A stretch of 64,000 nt of DNA from Flammeovirgaceae bacterium UBA5585 (GTDB lineage Bacteria > Bacteroidota > Bacteroidia > Cytophagales > Cyclobacteriaceae). A model generated the notes under the pieces. The model was not told the origin of the DNA, made no database searches, and worked only from the letters and a program-made list of their open reading frames with translations. A program made the position numbers and the translations under genes. Of this stretch, positions 35,285-44,075 are shown in pieces. The number at the start of each line of letters is the position of its first letter. Position 1 is the first letter of the stretch. The stretch covers positions 1 through 64,000 of the forward strand of contig DILT01000003.1 of the NCBI GenBank assembly GCA_002425185.1, read 5' to 3'.

Positions 35285-35701
35285 TTAACAATACTCTTCA
35301 AACACTTCTAACAAATGATTACCAATCATCTGCGCATTCCGTCCTTCAATGTGGTGACGTTCAATAAAGTGAACCAATTCACCGTCTTTAAATAGGGCAA
35401 TAGATGGAGAAGATGGCGGATAGGGCAGCGTGTATTCGCGTGCTTTTGCCACGGCTTCCTTATCTACACCGGCAAACACGGTAGCCAGGTGATCAGGTTT
35501 CTTGGTAGACTGTTCAATAGCCCAACGCACACCTGGTCGGGCCGCACCTGCCGCACAACCGCATACGCTGTTAATGACAAGCAATGTGGTTCCTTTATGG
35601 TCTTTTAAATGGTTGTCAACATCGGCAGCGGTTTTTAATTCAGTAAACCCTGCAGTGGTTAAATCAGCCCGCATAGGGGCTACAAGTGGTTCGGGATACA
35701 T
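35285..35701 (-). CDS. BrxA/BrxB-family bacilliredoxin
   Basis: 138-aa thioredoxin-like protein of the YphP/YqiW family, which removes bacillithiol from mixed disulfides. The CGC active site is at Cys47-Cys49 (NSVCGCAAGAARPG). The length is normal. It is the last gene on the strand after the SUF cluster, 51 bp beyond sufT, so it may be co-regulated with iron-sulfur assembly. Bacillithiol use by the organism is implied, not shown. Confidence 0.92.
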   Translation of the reverse strand: MYPEPLVAPMRADLTTAGFTELKTAADVDNHLKDHKGTTLLVINSVCGCAAGAARPGVRWAIEQSTKKPDHLATVFAGVDKEAVAKAREYTLPYPPSSPSIALFKDGELVHFIERHHIEGRNAQMIGNHLLEVFEEYC

Positions 35702-35752
35702 ATGCTATAATTTGTTAATTTATTGATTTGATAATTTGTTGATTAAACATAG

Positions 35753-36103
35753 TTAGAGAAAACCTAGTTCCAGTTTTGCCGCTTCGCTCATCATATCCTG
35801 CGAATAGGGGGGATCGAAGGTGATCTCCACCTTTACATCGTTAATGCCTTCAATGGCTTTTACCTTTTGCTCTACTTCACCCGGAATTACTTCAGCGGAT
35901 GGGCAGGATGGCGAGGTAAGCGTCATCAGAATATAGACGTTGTTAATCGGGTAAACATTGATTTCATAGATCAGGCCCAGCTCATAAACATCCACCGGAA
36001 TTTCCGGGTCATAAACGCCTTTAATCGCCTGCACAATCTTTTCCTTCAGATTGGGGATCTCCATCTCTGCGGTGTTTTTGTTATCGTGTGCTGCTTCGTT
36101 CAT
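35753..36103 (-). CDS. DUF59/SufT-type iron-sulfur assembly protein
   Basis: 116-aa MIP18/PaaD-like protein (DUF59) that helps iron-sulfur cluster maturation. The family core KGVYDPEIPVDVYELGLI is at about 28-45, and the conserved Cys67 is in TSPSCPSAE. The start overlaps the sufE stop in an ATGA junction. The N-terminal 18 residues are variable and acidic. Confidence 0.92.
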   Translation of the reverse strand: MNEAAHDNKNTAEMEIPNLKEKIVQAIKGVYDPEIPVDVYELGLIYEINVYPINNVYILMTLTSPSCPSAEVIPGEVEQKVKAIEGINDVKVEITFDPPYSQDMMSEAAKLELGFL

Positions 36104-36537
36104 GAGCCGACTTCTGATTTAGTTTTAAAGGCCAGAGCGTAGAATTTCATTTGCTTGATCATAGCGGCAAAACCATTGGAACGCTGTGTTCCGATAAACC
36201 GTTCCATACCAATTTTGTGCATGAAATATAAATCGGCATTCAGAATGTCATCCGAATGCTGACCGTTGAATATTCTGATCAACAAGCTTACCAGACCTTT
36301 TGTAATTGCCGTATTGCTGTCGGCTGCGAAATATATTTTTTCATGCTCCAGCGTAGCTGTTAACCACACCTTCGACTGGCAGCCTTTCACAATATTGTCT
36401 TCGGTTTTTTCTGCTTCATTCAGGGGTGGTAATTTCTGCCCGAGTTCCATCAGGTAAAACACGGTCATCTCCATGTCGCCATCCAGTAAGGCAAACTCAT
36501 TGATGATTTCGTCTTGTATGGTGTTGATGGCGGCCAT
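36100..36537 (-). CDS. sufE: Sulfur acceptor protein SufE
   Basis: 145-aa SufE that takes persulfide sulfur from SufS and passes it to SufBCD. The catalytic Cys53 lies in VKGCQSKVW. The start codon overlaps the sufS stop in a TAATG junction, and its own stop overlaps the DUF59 gene. The tight coupling fits a 1:1 partner of SufS. Confidence 0.95.
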   Translation of the reverse strand: MAAINTIQDEIINEFALLDGDMEMTVFYLMELGQKLPPLNEAEKTEDNIVKGCQSKVWLTATLEHEKIYFAADSNTAITKGLVSLLIRIFNGQHSDDILNADLYFMHKIGMERFIGTQRSNGFAAMIKQMKFYALAFKTKSEVGS

Positions 36538-37775
36538 TATTTCATAAAACGTATAACTCTGTACACTCCTTCCATCAAACTATCAATTTCTGCTTTTGTA
36601 TTGTAAACCGCGAAAGAAGCCCGAACGGTTCCTTCAATACCAAGGTGATCCATCAAGGGTTGTGTGCAATGGTGCCCGGTTCGAACGGCAATGCCACGGG
36701 TATCCAGCATTTGTCCAATATCGAACGGATGAACACCATCAATAACAAAAGAAAGTACACTCACTTTATTTTTTGCAGTACCAATAAGTTTTACATCTTT
36801 AAGCGCTGACATTTTTCGGGTGGCATAGGCTAGCAGTTCATGCTCATGAGCCGCTATGTTTTCTTTGCCCAATTCGTTAATAAACTGAATGGCAAAATTA
36901 AAGGCTACTACATCGGCAATGTTGGGTGTGCCGGCTTCAAACTTATAGGGTAAATCGTTATACGTTGTCTTTTCAAACGTTACGTTATCAATCATTTCAC
37001 CACCACCCTGATAGGGGGGCATTTTTTCCAGGAGTTTCTCTTTTCCGTAAAGAATCCCAACTCCGGTAGGGCCGTACATCTTGTGTGCCGACAAACAATA
37101 GAAATCGCAGTTCAAAGCCTGCACGTCAATCTCCAGGTGTGCTCCAGCTTGCGCGCCATCTATCAAAACAACAGCGCCAACATGATGTGCAGCCTCAATG
37201 ATTTCCTTTATCGGATTAATCGTACCCAGGCTGTTGGATGCATGGTTAACCGAAACGATTTTTGTTCTGGATGATAACAGTTTTTTAAAGGCATCAAAAT
37301 CCAATTCGCCATTTTTCAAAACAGGAATAACTTTTAGCAAAGCCTTCTTTTCTTCGCAAAGCATTTGCCATGGAACAATGTTCGAGTGATGTTCCAATCC
37401 TGAAATAATAATTTCATCCTTTGCTTTTATGTTGGCTCTCCCGTAGGTCGATGCTACCAGGTTAACAGCTTCAGTAACGCCACGTACGAATATTATTTCC
37501 TGTTCGGAATTTGCGTTGATAAAGGCTTTTGCTGCATGCCGGGTATCTTCGAAGGCTTTGGTTGCCTTCTCAGCCAGTGTGTGAATACCCCGGTGAATGT
37601 TTGCGTTATAGCCGGTATAATAATCGACTAAAGCATTGATAACGGTTAATGGCTTTTGACTCGTTGCAGCATTATCGAAGTATACCAGCGGTTTGCCATT
37701 AATCTGCTGGTGAAGCACTGGAAATTGCTCCCGTATTTGTTTAATATTCAAAATACCGGTAACAGGAGCACTCAT
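36537..37775 (-). CDS. sufS: Cysteine desulfurase SufS
   Basis: 412-aa PLP enzyme converting cysteine to alanine and enzyme-bound persulfide. The PLP lysine is Lys232 in SAHKMYGPTGVG and the persulfide cysteine is Cys370 in RTGHHCTQP, the spacing of group II desulfurases. It lies 4 bp after sufD. Confidence 0.96.
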   Translation of the reverse strand: MSAPVTGILNIKQIREQFPVLHQQINGKPLVYFDNAATSQKPLTVINALVDYYTGYNANIHRGIHTLAEKATKAFEDTRHAAKAFINANSEQEIIFVRGVTEAVNLVASTYGRANIKAKDEIIISGLEHHSNIVPWQMLCEEKKALLKVIPVLKNGELDFDAFKKLLSSRTKIVSVNHASNSLGTINPIKEIIEAAHHVGAVVLIDGAQAGAHLEIDVQALNCDFYCLSAHKMYGPTGVGILYGKEKLLEKMPPYQGGGEMIDNVTFEKTTYNDLPYKFEAGTPNIADVVAFNFAIQFINELGKENIAAHEHELLAYATRKMSALKDVKLIGTAKNKVSVLSFVIDGVHPFDIGQMLDTRGIAVRTGHHCTQPLMDHLGIEGTVRASFAVYNTKAEIDSLMEGVYRVIRFMK

Positions 37776-37779
37776 AGGT

Positions 37780-39045
37780 TCAAAAGTTTTTATGTAGGCG
37801 TTCGCTGATCATTGAATCGAAATAATTCCTCAAAGGTCCGGAGTCAACAGTGTTTAACACTTCCCCTGCAAATGCATAAAGCATCATTGCCCGGGCTGTC
37901 ACTTTACTAATTCCACGGGCCTGCAGGTAGAACATAGCTTCCTCATCCAACTGGCCGGTGGTACACCCGTGCGAACATTTTACATCATCGGCCCAGATTT
38001 CAAGCTGGGGTTTGGTGTTTACTGTTGCTTTGTCAGAGAGTAGTATATTTCTGTTGGACTGAAACGCATTGGTTTTCTGTGCATCCGGACGCACATAGAT
38101 TTTGCCATTGAACACGCCCTTAGCGTTACCATCGATTACACCTTTGTACAATTCGTTACTGTTGGCATTTGGCTTTCTGTGATCAACAACGGTATGATTA
38201 TCCGCCAGCGTGTCCCCCTGAAGAATATACAATCCGTTCATATGCGATTCGCAGCCTTCACCATCCAGTATCAGTTGCAGGTTATTGCGTATGAGCTTAC
38301 CGTCCAGTGTAAGGGTGAATGTATTTACCCTGCTGTTGCGATCTTGCCAGATTGTGGTTTGACCAAAGTGAAATCGCTTTCCGCCATCAGCCTGAATACT
38401 GTAAAGGTGTAACTCAGCATTCGACTCTATAAAGCCTTCGGTAACAACATTAGAAAATCCGGCATGTGTGCCAATGGTATCCTGCTTTTCGACAACAGTA
38501 AGTTTACTGCTCTTGCCCAATCGTATGATGTTTCGGGTAAAAGATTTAGCAGCACTATGTGTGGTATCATTAATGTAATGCAGAATAACAGGCTTATGCA
38601 CTTCTGTATTGGCGGAAACATCCAGCGAAACTCCGCTGGTCCATGCTGCCGTATTCCAGGCCACCAAAGCATCGGATTTAAAATCTGCTAATGAAGCGAA
38701 TCCTTTTTCTTTACCATCAATCGGTTTGATGTGAAGCTCCTCGTGATTATACGTTGAAAGTTCTTCTGAGAATATTCCATTTATAAATACCAGGATGTTG
38801 CCTTCAAGGTCGGGGATAAGAAATTTACCGATGTTTGAAATATTCGTTTCGTGATTTCCATCACTAAATGAAAAGTTTTTCTCCAACACACGGGTTATGG
38901 GCGTGAACTTGTATTCTTCGCTTTTGCTACCGGGCAGTCCAAGTTGTTCCAGTGTGGCAAGAGCATCAGCCCTTAAGCCCGCCCCAGGTTTGATGGAGGC
39001 AAGAATATCAGCGAGAAGGGGAGTTGTTTCGGTTAATGTGCTCAT
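37780..39045 (-). CDS. sufD: Fe-S cluster scaffold subunit SufD
   Basis: 421-aa SufD of the SufBC2D scaffold. The C-terminal beta-helix core contains the DVKCSHGCTTGQLDEEAMFYL region, with the conserved His in SHG. The start region on the coding strand reads TAGACTGGTATG, where the sufC stop codon is the first triplet; almost the same string precedes sufB. Confidence 0.95.
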   Translation of the reverse strand: MSTLTETTPLLADILASIKPGAGLRADALATLEQLGLPGSKSEEYKFTPITRVLEKNFSFSDGNHETNISNIGKFLIPDLEGNILVFINGIFSEELSTYNHEELHIKPIDGKEKGFASLADFKSDALVAWNTAAWTSGVSLDVSANTEVHKPVILHYINDTTHSAAKSFTRNIIRLGKSSKLTVVEKQDTIGTHAGFSNVVTEGFIESNAELHLYSIQADGGKRFHFGQTTIWQDRNSRVNTFTLTLDGKLIRNNLQLILDGEGCESHMNGLYILQGDTLADNHTVVDHRKPNANSNELYKGVIDGNAKGVFNGKIYVRPDAQKTNAFQSNRNILLSDKATVNTKPQLEIWADDVKCSHGCTTGQLDEEAMFYLQARGISKVTARAMMLYAFAGEVLNTVDSGPLRNYFDSMISERLHKNF

Positions 39046-39051
39046 ACCAGT

Positions 39052-39807
39052 CTACACTACAGCTACTTCATCCTTAATCCAGTCGTACCCTTTGGCCTCC
39101 AGTTCCAAGGCCAGATCCTTGGTTCCGGATTTTACAATTTTTCCTTTGTACAATACATGAACAAAATCAGGAACAATGTATTCGAGCAGTCGTTGATAAT
39201 GGGTTACAACAATAATTGCTTTGTTCTTATCGCGAAGTTTATTCACGCCATTGGCTACGATGCGAAGCGCATCGATATCCAAACCTGAATCGGTTTCATC
39301 AAGAATAGCCAGTTTAGGTTCCAGCATGGCCATCTGAAAAATTTCATTGCGCTTCTTTTCTCCACCGGAGAAACCTTCATTCAGCGAGCGATTTAAAAGT
39401 GATTGATCAATTTCAACCAGCTTCATTTTTTCTTTCATCAAACTAAGGAAGGAGACTGCATCCAAAGGTGCCTGTCCACGACCTTCCCGCACCTGGTTTA
39501 CGGCAGTTTTCATAAAGTTGATGGTGCTCACGCCTGGAATTTCAACCGGGTATTGGAATGCCAGGAATACACCTTCGCGCGCGCGTTCTTCAGGAGCAAG
39601 TTCTAAAAGGTTTTTACCCAGGTAGTCAACAGTTCCTTCTGTCACTTCAAATTCTTCACGACCAGCAAGCACGGAGGCTAAGGTGCTTTTGCCAGAACCG
39701 TTAGGTCCCATTATGGCATGCACTTCACCTGCTTTCACTTCCAGGTTTAGACCATTCAATATCTGGTTATCTTCAATTTTTGCGTGTAAATTCTTTATCG
39801 ACAACAT
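39052..39807 (-). CDS. sufC: Fe-S cluster assembly ATPase SufC
   Basis: 251-aa ABC-type ATPase that powers SufBCD. The Walker A motif is GPNGSGKST, the signature is LNEGFSGGEKKRNEI and Walker B LAILDETDSGLD. The frame extends to 39834, but the ATG at 39807 (MLSIKNLHAKIED) matches the family start. Six bases separate its stop from the sufD ATG. Confidence 0.95.
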   Translation of the reverse strand: MLSIKNLHAKIEDNQILNGLNLEVKAGEVHAIMGPNGSGKSTLASVLAGREEFEVTEGTVDYLGKNLLELAPEERAREGVFLAFQYPVEIPGVSTINFMKTAVNQVREGRGQAPLDAVSFLSLMKEKMKLVEIDQSLLNRSLNEGFSGGEKKRNEIFQMAMLEPKLAILDETDSGLDIDALRIVANGVNKLRDKNKAIIVVTHYQRLLEYIVPDFVHVLYKGKIVKSGTKDLALELEAKGYDWIKDEVAVV

Positions 39808-39857
39808 ACTTCTAATTTCTATCTGATCGAACAACTAATAATGAACAACTAATCGAA

Positions 39858-41303
39858 TTACCCAACGCTTCCTTCCAACGTCAACGCTAAAAGCTTCTGC
39901 GCTTCTACCGCAAACTCCATTGGCAGTTGGTTGAGTACTTCTTTTGCATAACCGTTTACAATTAATGCAACAGCCGATTCTTCATCAATGCCGCGTTGTA
40001 AACAATAAAATATCTGATCTTCGCCAATCTTGGAGGTGGTAGCTTCATGCTCCACTTTGGCCGAGTTATTTTCTACATCAATGTAGGGAAATGTGTGTGC
40101 ACCACATTTGTCACCCATCAACAGGGAATCGCATTGTGAGAAATTTCGTGCGCCCTCTGCACGTTTCATAATGTGCACCTGTCCGCGGTAACTGTTTTGT
40201 GAATGCCCGGCAGAGATTCCTTTCGATACGATTCTTGACTTGGTGTTTTTACCAATGTGAATCATTTTGGTTCCTGTATCGGCTTGCTGGTAGTTGTTGG
40301 TGACAGCAACGGAATAAAATTCACCCGATGAGTAATCGCCTTTTAAAACACAGGATGGATATTTCCAGGTAATGGACGATCCGGTTTCCACCTGTGTCCA
40401 CGATACTTTGGAATGATCACCAAAACAAAGCGCACGCTTGGTTACAAAATTATAAATGCCGCCCTTGCCTTCTTTATCGCCCGGATACCAGTTTTGTACA
40501 GTAGAGTATTTCACCTGTGCATTTTTCATGGCATATATTTCCACCACGGCAGCATGCAATTGATTTTCATCGCGTTGGGGAGCAGTGCAACCTTCAAGAT
40601 AGCTAACATACGAACCTTCATCGGCAACGATTAACGTACGTTCAAATTGACCAGTGTTGGCAGCATTAATTCGAAAATAGGTGGATAGTTCCATCGGGCA
40701 GCGAACACCTTTTGGAATGTAGCAGAACGAACCATCACTGAATACAGCTGAGTTCAGGGCTGCAAAGTAATTGTCGTTCATGGGCACTACCGAGCCCAGA
40801 TATTTTTTGATCAGTTCAGGATGTTCTTTTACTGCTTCACTAAACGAGCAGAAAATTATTCCCAGTTCTCCCAGCTTTTCTTTAAACGTTGTTGCTACGG
40901 ATACACTATCCAATACAGCATCAACGGCAATGCCTGTTAATCTTTTTTGTTCGGTTAAGGATATGCCAAGCTTTTCGAAAGTCTTTAGTAATTCAGGGTC
41001 TACCTCATCCAGGCTGTTAACTTTAGCCTTTTGCTTGGGAGCAGCATAATAAATTACATCCTGATAATTGATTTTGGGATAGCTTACGTTTGGCCAAGTG
41101 GGCTCCTTCATGGTTAGCCAGTGACGGTAGGCTTTTAACCTCCACTCGAGCAACCATTCTGGCTCGTTCTTCTTGGCAGAAATAAACCGGACAATATCCT
41201 CGTTCAAGCCTTTGGGCGCAGACTCCATTTCAATGTTGGAAGTCCATCCATGCTCGTATTCCTTAGAGGTTAGTTCTTCAAGAACCTGATTGTCTTTACT
41301 CAT
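39858..41303 (-). CDS. sufB: Fe-S cluster scaffold subunit SufB
   Basis: 481-aa SufB, the subunit where the nascent cluster forms. Typical blocks are present: [39 protein letters not shown], and [20 protein letters not shown]. It is the first gene of the sufB-C-D-S-E-DUF59 cluster. The leader holds a -7 element (41338-41345) and an AGTCTA/TAGACT inverted repeat at 41307-41320. Confidence 0.96.
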   Translation of the reverse strand: MSKDNQVLEELTSKEYEHGWTSNIEMESAPKGLNEDIVRFISAKKNEPEWLLEWRLKAYRHWLTMKEPTWPNVSYPKINYQDVIYYAAPKQKAKVNSLDEVDPELLKTFEKLGISLTEQKRLTGIAVDAVLDSVSVATTFKEKLGELGIIFCSFSEAVKEHPELIKKYLGSVVPMNDNYFAALNSAVFSDGSFCYIPKGVRCPMELSTYFRINAANTGQFERTLIVADEGSYVSYLEGCTAPQRDENQLHAAVVEIYAMKNAQVKYSTVQNWYPGDKEGKGGIYNFVTKRALCFGDHSKVSWTQVETGSSITWKYPSCVLKGDYSSGEFYSVAVTNNYQQADTGTKMIHIGKNTKSRIVSKGISAGHSQNSYRGQVHIMKRAEGARNFSQCDSLLMGDKCGAHTFPYIDVENNSAKVEHEATTSKIGEDQIFYCLQRGIDEESAVALIVNGYAKEVLNQLPMEFAVEAQKLLALTLEGSVG

Positions 41304-41306
41304 GCC

Positions 41307-41320
41307 AGTCTATTTAGACT
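41307..41320. promoter_or_regulatory. Inverted repeat in the suf operon leader
   Basis: AGTCTA at 41307-41312 and TAGACT at 41315-41320 flank a 2-bp centre, four bases before the sufB start codon. The position downstream of the predicted promoter would suit a repressor site or leader structure. No iron-sulfur regulator gene is adjacent, so the binder is unknown. Confidence 0.35.
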
Positions 41321-41337
41321 AATTTCAAATAATCGGA

Positions 41338-41345
41338 CAAATATA
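41338..41345 (-). promoter_or_regulatory. Putative -7 promoter element of the suf operon
   Basis: On the minus strand the octamer TATATTTG is a full match to the Bacteroidota -7 consensus TAnnTTTG and lies 34 bp before the sufB ATG. A TTTG about 24 bp further upstream could be the -33 element, although the spacing is slightly long. Confidence 0.5.
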
Positions 41346-41391
41346 TAACAGAAAGCCCATTATTTGGTTCAAAACCGCCATAAGTTTACCC

Positions 41392-41856
41392 TTAGATAAG
41401 GTCAAGGTTTCGGTCCAGGCTCTCTTCCAACGATATCATGGTTTCGGTGCGTTCAATACCATCAACCTGTTGGATTTTATCATGGAGTACTTCTTTGAGG
41501 TGATTGGTATCACGACAATGGATCTTACAAAACATGCTGTAATTGCCCGTTGTGTAATGGATGTTCGTAATCTCCGGAATGGCCTTTAGCCTGGCCAGCA
41601 CTTTATCGTATAAAGCGCTCTTTTCCAAGAAGATACCGAGAAAGGCAGTAATATCGTACCCTAATTTTGCGTAGTTGACCTTCAAGGTTGTCTTTTCCAC
41701 AATGCCTGCCTCTTCCATCTTATTCATCCGCACATGAACTGTTCCACCTGAAACAAACACCTTTTTAGCAACTTCTGTAAAGGGTCTTTTGGCATCCTGC
41801 ATAAGGATTTCCAGAATCTTCAGATCTGTTTTGTCAACTTGGTAATTCGAGTCCAT
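41392..41856 (-). CDS. Lrp/AsnC-family transcriptional regulator
   Basis: 154-aa feast/famine regulator. An N-terminal winged HTH (residues about 7-60: DKTDLKILEILMQDAKRPFT, GGTVHVRMNKMEEAG) is followed by a RAM/AsnC ligand-binding domain (about 70-150). Such proteins respond to amino acids. It lies upstream of sufB on the same strand with an 88-bp gap that contains a promoter, so it is probably a separate unit. Confidence 0.93.
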   Translation of the reverse strand: MDSNYQVDKTDLKILEILMQDAKRPFTEVAKKVFVSGGTVHVRMNKMEEAGIVEKTTLKVNYAKLGYDITAFLGIFLEKSALYDKVLARLKAIPEITNIHYTTGNYSMFCKIHCRDTNHLKEVLHDKIQQVDGIERTETMISLEESLDRNLDLI

Positions 41857-41977
41857 AATACCATATCTATTTTATAAATATTTCAAAAATATGACAATAA
41901 ATTAAATTATGTATAAAATTATGAACGATTCATTGACATATGATTAGTTAAATCATTTTTTTGTTGAAATATTACAC

Positions 41978-42152
41978 TGTAGGGTGTTGAAACTGGCAGA
42001 CAAGCCCTCCTGTCTCGGGGGTGGGGAGTCAAGGATAAACGCAGGATATAGCCTGTCGGAGTTTCGGCTTCGGCAGACAGGGGTTGACCACCACTGTTCT
42101 CTCTTGTCCTGTAGCTAACTTCCCCGTGGAGGTTCGAACCCTCCCTCTACAG
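41978..42152 (+). tRNA. tRNA-like RNA gene with 106-nt variable region (Leu-like D-arm, GUC anticodon by fold)
   Basis: A complete tRNA cloverleaf can be drawn. Acceptor: TGTAGGG (41978-41984) with CTCTACA (42145-42151), one G-T wobble, discriminator G42152, no encoded CCA. D-arm: TTG/CAA around AAACTGGCAGA, as in bacterial tRNA-Leu. Anticodon stem: CCCTC (42005-42009) with GGGGG (42017-42021), loop CTGTCTC, giving anticodon GUC with an unusual pyrimidine at position 37. T-arm: GGAGG/CCTCC around TTCGAAC (42128-42144). Between anticodon stem and T-arm lie 106 nt (42022-42127) instead of at most about 20. These include a possible variable-arm stem GGGGA/TCCCC, two crossing complementarities (GTCAA/TTGAC and CAGGA/TCCTG), and a palindromic repeat. 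A terminator follows. It may be a non-canonical tRNA, a tRNA-derived ncRNA or a disrupted gene. Confidence 0.55.
42052..42081. repeat. Palindromic repeat inside the tRNA-like gene
   Basis: CCTGTC at 42052-42057 and GACAGG at 42076-42081 enclose an 18-nt loop that contains TTCGGC twice. It looks like the short interspersed palindromes common between genes in Bacteroidota and occupies the centre of the enlarged variable region. No second copy was noticed in this window. Confidence 0.5.
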
Positions 42153-42182
42153 CTGCTCTTCGTGGTTAATTAAGTTTGAAAC

Positions 42183-42215
42183 AAGCCCTGACCGATAGGT
42201 CGGGGCTTTGTTTTT
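42183..42215 (+). terminator. Intrinsic terminator after the tRNA-like RNA
   Basis: AAGCCCTGACC at 42183-42193 pairs with GGTCGGGGCTT at 42198-42208 (11 bp, one T-G wobble, 4-nt loop) and is followed by TGTTTTT. It starts 31 bp after the end of the tRNA-like RNA and precedes the acyl-CoA synthetase promoter, so it marks a short independent RNA transcription unit. Confidence 0.85.
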
Positions 42216-42250
42216 ACAAGTGTGGTGTTCGGCTTTTGCTATTCAGCGTT

Positions 42251-42258
42251 TATATTTG
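42251..42258 (+). promoter_or_regulatory. Putative -7 promoter element of the acyl-CoA synthetase gene
   Basis: TATATTTG is a full match to the Bacteroidota -7 consensus TAnnTTTG, 45 bp before the start codon. No well-spaced -33 TTTG was found. The predicted transcription start would fall at about the left end of the palindrome at 42264. Confidence 0.45.
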
Positions 42259-42263
42259 ATTCA

Positions 42264-42277
42264 AACAAACGTTTGTT
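42264..42277. promoter_or_regulatory. 14-bp palindromic operator upstream of the acyl-CoA synthetase gene
   Basis: AACAAACGTTTGTT is a perfect 14-bp palindrome positioned 26 bp before the ATG and just after the -7 element, where bound protein would block transcription. Palindromes of this type are recognised by TetR-family fatty-acid regulators in several bacteria. No tetR gene lies nearby, so the regulator would be encoded elsewhere. Confidence 0.65.
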
Positions 42278-42303
42278 GTTTCACTGATTAACCAGCACTT
42301 CTG

Positions 42304-43980
42304 ATGAAAGATTTTCCATGGATTCAAAATTACCCCGAAGGCATACCGGCAGAAATTCATCTTTACGATTATCACTCACTTGTCGATCTTTTTGAAAAAT
42401 CATGCAAAAAGTTTCGTGATCGAGTGGCATTTGAAAATATGGGTGCTCAGCTAACCTTCGGGCAAGTCGATAAACTTTCTGAGGATTTTGCAGCATACCT
42501 GCAAAGTCTTGGTTTGAAGAAAGGCGATAGGATTGCAATACAAATGCCCAATGTGCTTCAGTTTCCGGTAGCTTTTTTAGGTGCTTTACGTGCCGGGCTC
42601 ATCGTGGTCAATACAAATCCGTTGTATACACCACGTGAGATGGAGCATCAATTCAAAGATTCAGAAGCCAAGGCGATTGTCATTGTTGCCAATTTTGCGC
42701 ATAGTCTTGAAAAAATTATTGGTCACACGGATATAAAGCATGTTATCGTAACTCAATTGGGCGATATGCTGGGCGGATTGAAAGGCACGCTGGTAAATTT
42801 TGTGGTGAAGCACATTAAGAAAATGGTGCCCGCCTATAGTTTACCAAATGCTGTTTCTTTTAACGATGCGTTAAGGAAGGGAGCATCCTTATCACTTTCT
42901 AAACCAACGCTTACTCCCGATGATACTGCGGTGCTTCAATATACCGGTGGAACTACAGGTATTTCAAAAGGTGCACAATTGTCGCATGGTAACCTGGTGG
43001 CGCATAATTCTATGGTTACATTTTGGTTTCATCCGTTTTTGAAGCAACATCCTGGCGTTCAGGAAGTGATTATAACGGCCATACCGATGTACCATATTTT
43101 TGCCTTGTCGGTGAATGGAATTCTGATGTTCAGCGAAGGTGCTAAGAGTATACTCATTACCAATCCGCGTGATATTCCCGGCTTTGTGAAAGAACTTCGG
43201 AAACATAAGTTCTCTATCATTACCGGTGTTAATACGCTATTCAACGGACTACTTAATAATCCCGATTTTGCTAAGCTCGACTTTTCATTTTTGAAAGGAG
43301 CTGTTGGCGGGGGCATGGCGGTTCAAGATGTGGTGGCCAGGAAATGGGAGCAGGTTACCGGAAAACCGTTGGTAGAAGGGTATGGGCTAAGTGAAACGTC
43401 ACCCGTGCTGTGTTGTAATCCGTTGGATGGTACACACCAGATGGGTACTATCGGTTTACCTATGCCGAGCACCGAGGTAGCTATTTTTGATGATGATGGT
43501 AATCAGTTACCACAAGGTGAAACCGGTGAGATTTGTGCCCGTGGCCCCCAAGTGATGTCAGGTTATTGGCAAAAGGATAATACTGGCGTTTTCTTTCCCG
43601 GGGGATGGTTTCGCACAGGCGATATTGGCCTGATGAATGAACAAGGTTTCTTCAAGATAGTCGACCGGAAAAAGGACATGATAAAGGTTTCCGGCTTTAA
43701 TGTTTTTCCAAGTGAGATTGAAAATGTCCTTGCAGAGCATCCGAAAATTCTGGAAGTAGCAGCAATAGGGGTGGAGGATGAAAAATCGGGTGAAGCTATA
43801 AAGGTGTTTGTGGTTAAGCGTGATCAGTCGCTTACTGTTGATGAAGTGAAGGCTTTTGCCCGTGAAAATCTTACCAACTATAAGGTGCCCAGGCATTATG
43901 AGTTTCGGGCCGAGTTGCCAAAGACAAACGTAGGTAAGATATTACGAAGGGCACTAAAGGAAGAAACTGCTTCCGCCTGA
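42304..43980 (+). CDS. Long-chain fatty-acid--CoA ligase (FadD-like)
   Basis: 558-aa adenylate-forming enzyme that activates fatty acids with ATP and CoA. The phosphate-binding motif is YTGGTTGISKGA; other family motifs are GYGLSETSPV, GWFRTGDIG and DRKKDMIKVSGFNVFPSEIEN, with the C-terminal lysine in KTNVGKILRRAL. The length fits FadD. It is monocistronic, following a terminator, and preceded by a palindromic operator. It is probably the entry step of beta-oxidation. Confidence 0.94.
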   Translation: MKDFPWIQNYPEGIPAEIHLYDYHSLVDLFEKSCKKFRDRVAFENMGAQLTFGQVDKLSEDFAAYLQSLGLKKGDRIAIQMPNVLQFPVAFLGALRAGLIVVNTNPLYTPREMEHQFKDSEAKAIVIVANFAHSLEKIIGHTDIKHVIVTQLGDMLGGLKGTLVNFVVKHIKKMVPAYSLPNAVSFNDALRKGASLSLSKPTLTPDDTAVLQYTGGTTGISKGAQLSHGNLVAHNSMVTFWFHPFLKQHPGVQEVIITAIPMYHIFALSVNGILMFSEGAKSILITNPRDIPGFVKELRKHKFSIITGVNTLFNGLLNNPDFAKLDFSFLKGAVGGGMAVQDVVARKWEQVTGKPLVEGYGLSETSPVLCCNPLDGTHQMGTIGLPMPSTEVAIFDDDGNQLPQGETGEICARGPQVMSGYWQKDNTGVFFPGGWFRTGDIGLMNEQGFFKIVDRKKDMIKVSGFNVFPSEIENVLAEHPKILEVAAIGVEDEKSGEAIKVFVVKRDQSLTVDEVKAFARENLTNYKVPRHYEFRAELPKTNVGKILRRALKEETASA

Positions 43981-44045
43981 TTAAAATCAGGCTGGCGCAG
44001 GCATTTATCTTTCTTTATCCGGTATAATTCTTATCCCTATCCTTT

Positions 44046-44053
44046 TATTTTTG
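44046..44053 (+). promoter_or_regulatory. Putative -7 promoter element of the TolB-like lipoprotein gene
   Basis: TATTTTTG matches TAnnTTTG and ends 22 bp before the start codon. No clear -33 element is seen. Confidence 0.35.
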
Positions 44054-44075
44054 CCCCTTATTTAAAATTGATTCT

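Noticed and set aside
42010..42127. Self-splicing group I intron in the tRNA anticodon loop
   Set aside because: Both anticodon stem strands lie before the extra sequence, so the insert falls in the variable region; it is also too short and lacks recognisable group I core elements.
41978..42152. tmRNA (ssrA)
   Set aside because: The element has a normal D-arm and anticodon arm, is only 175 nt long and shows no tag-peptide reading frame or standard tmRNA ends.
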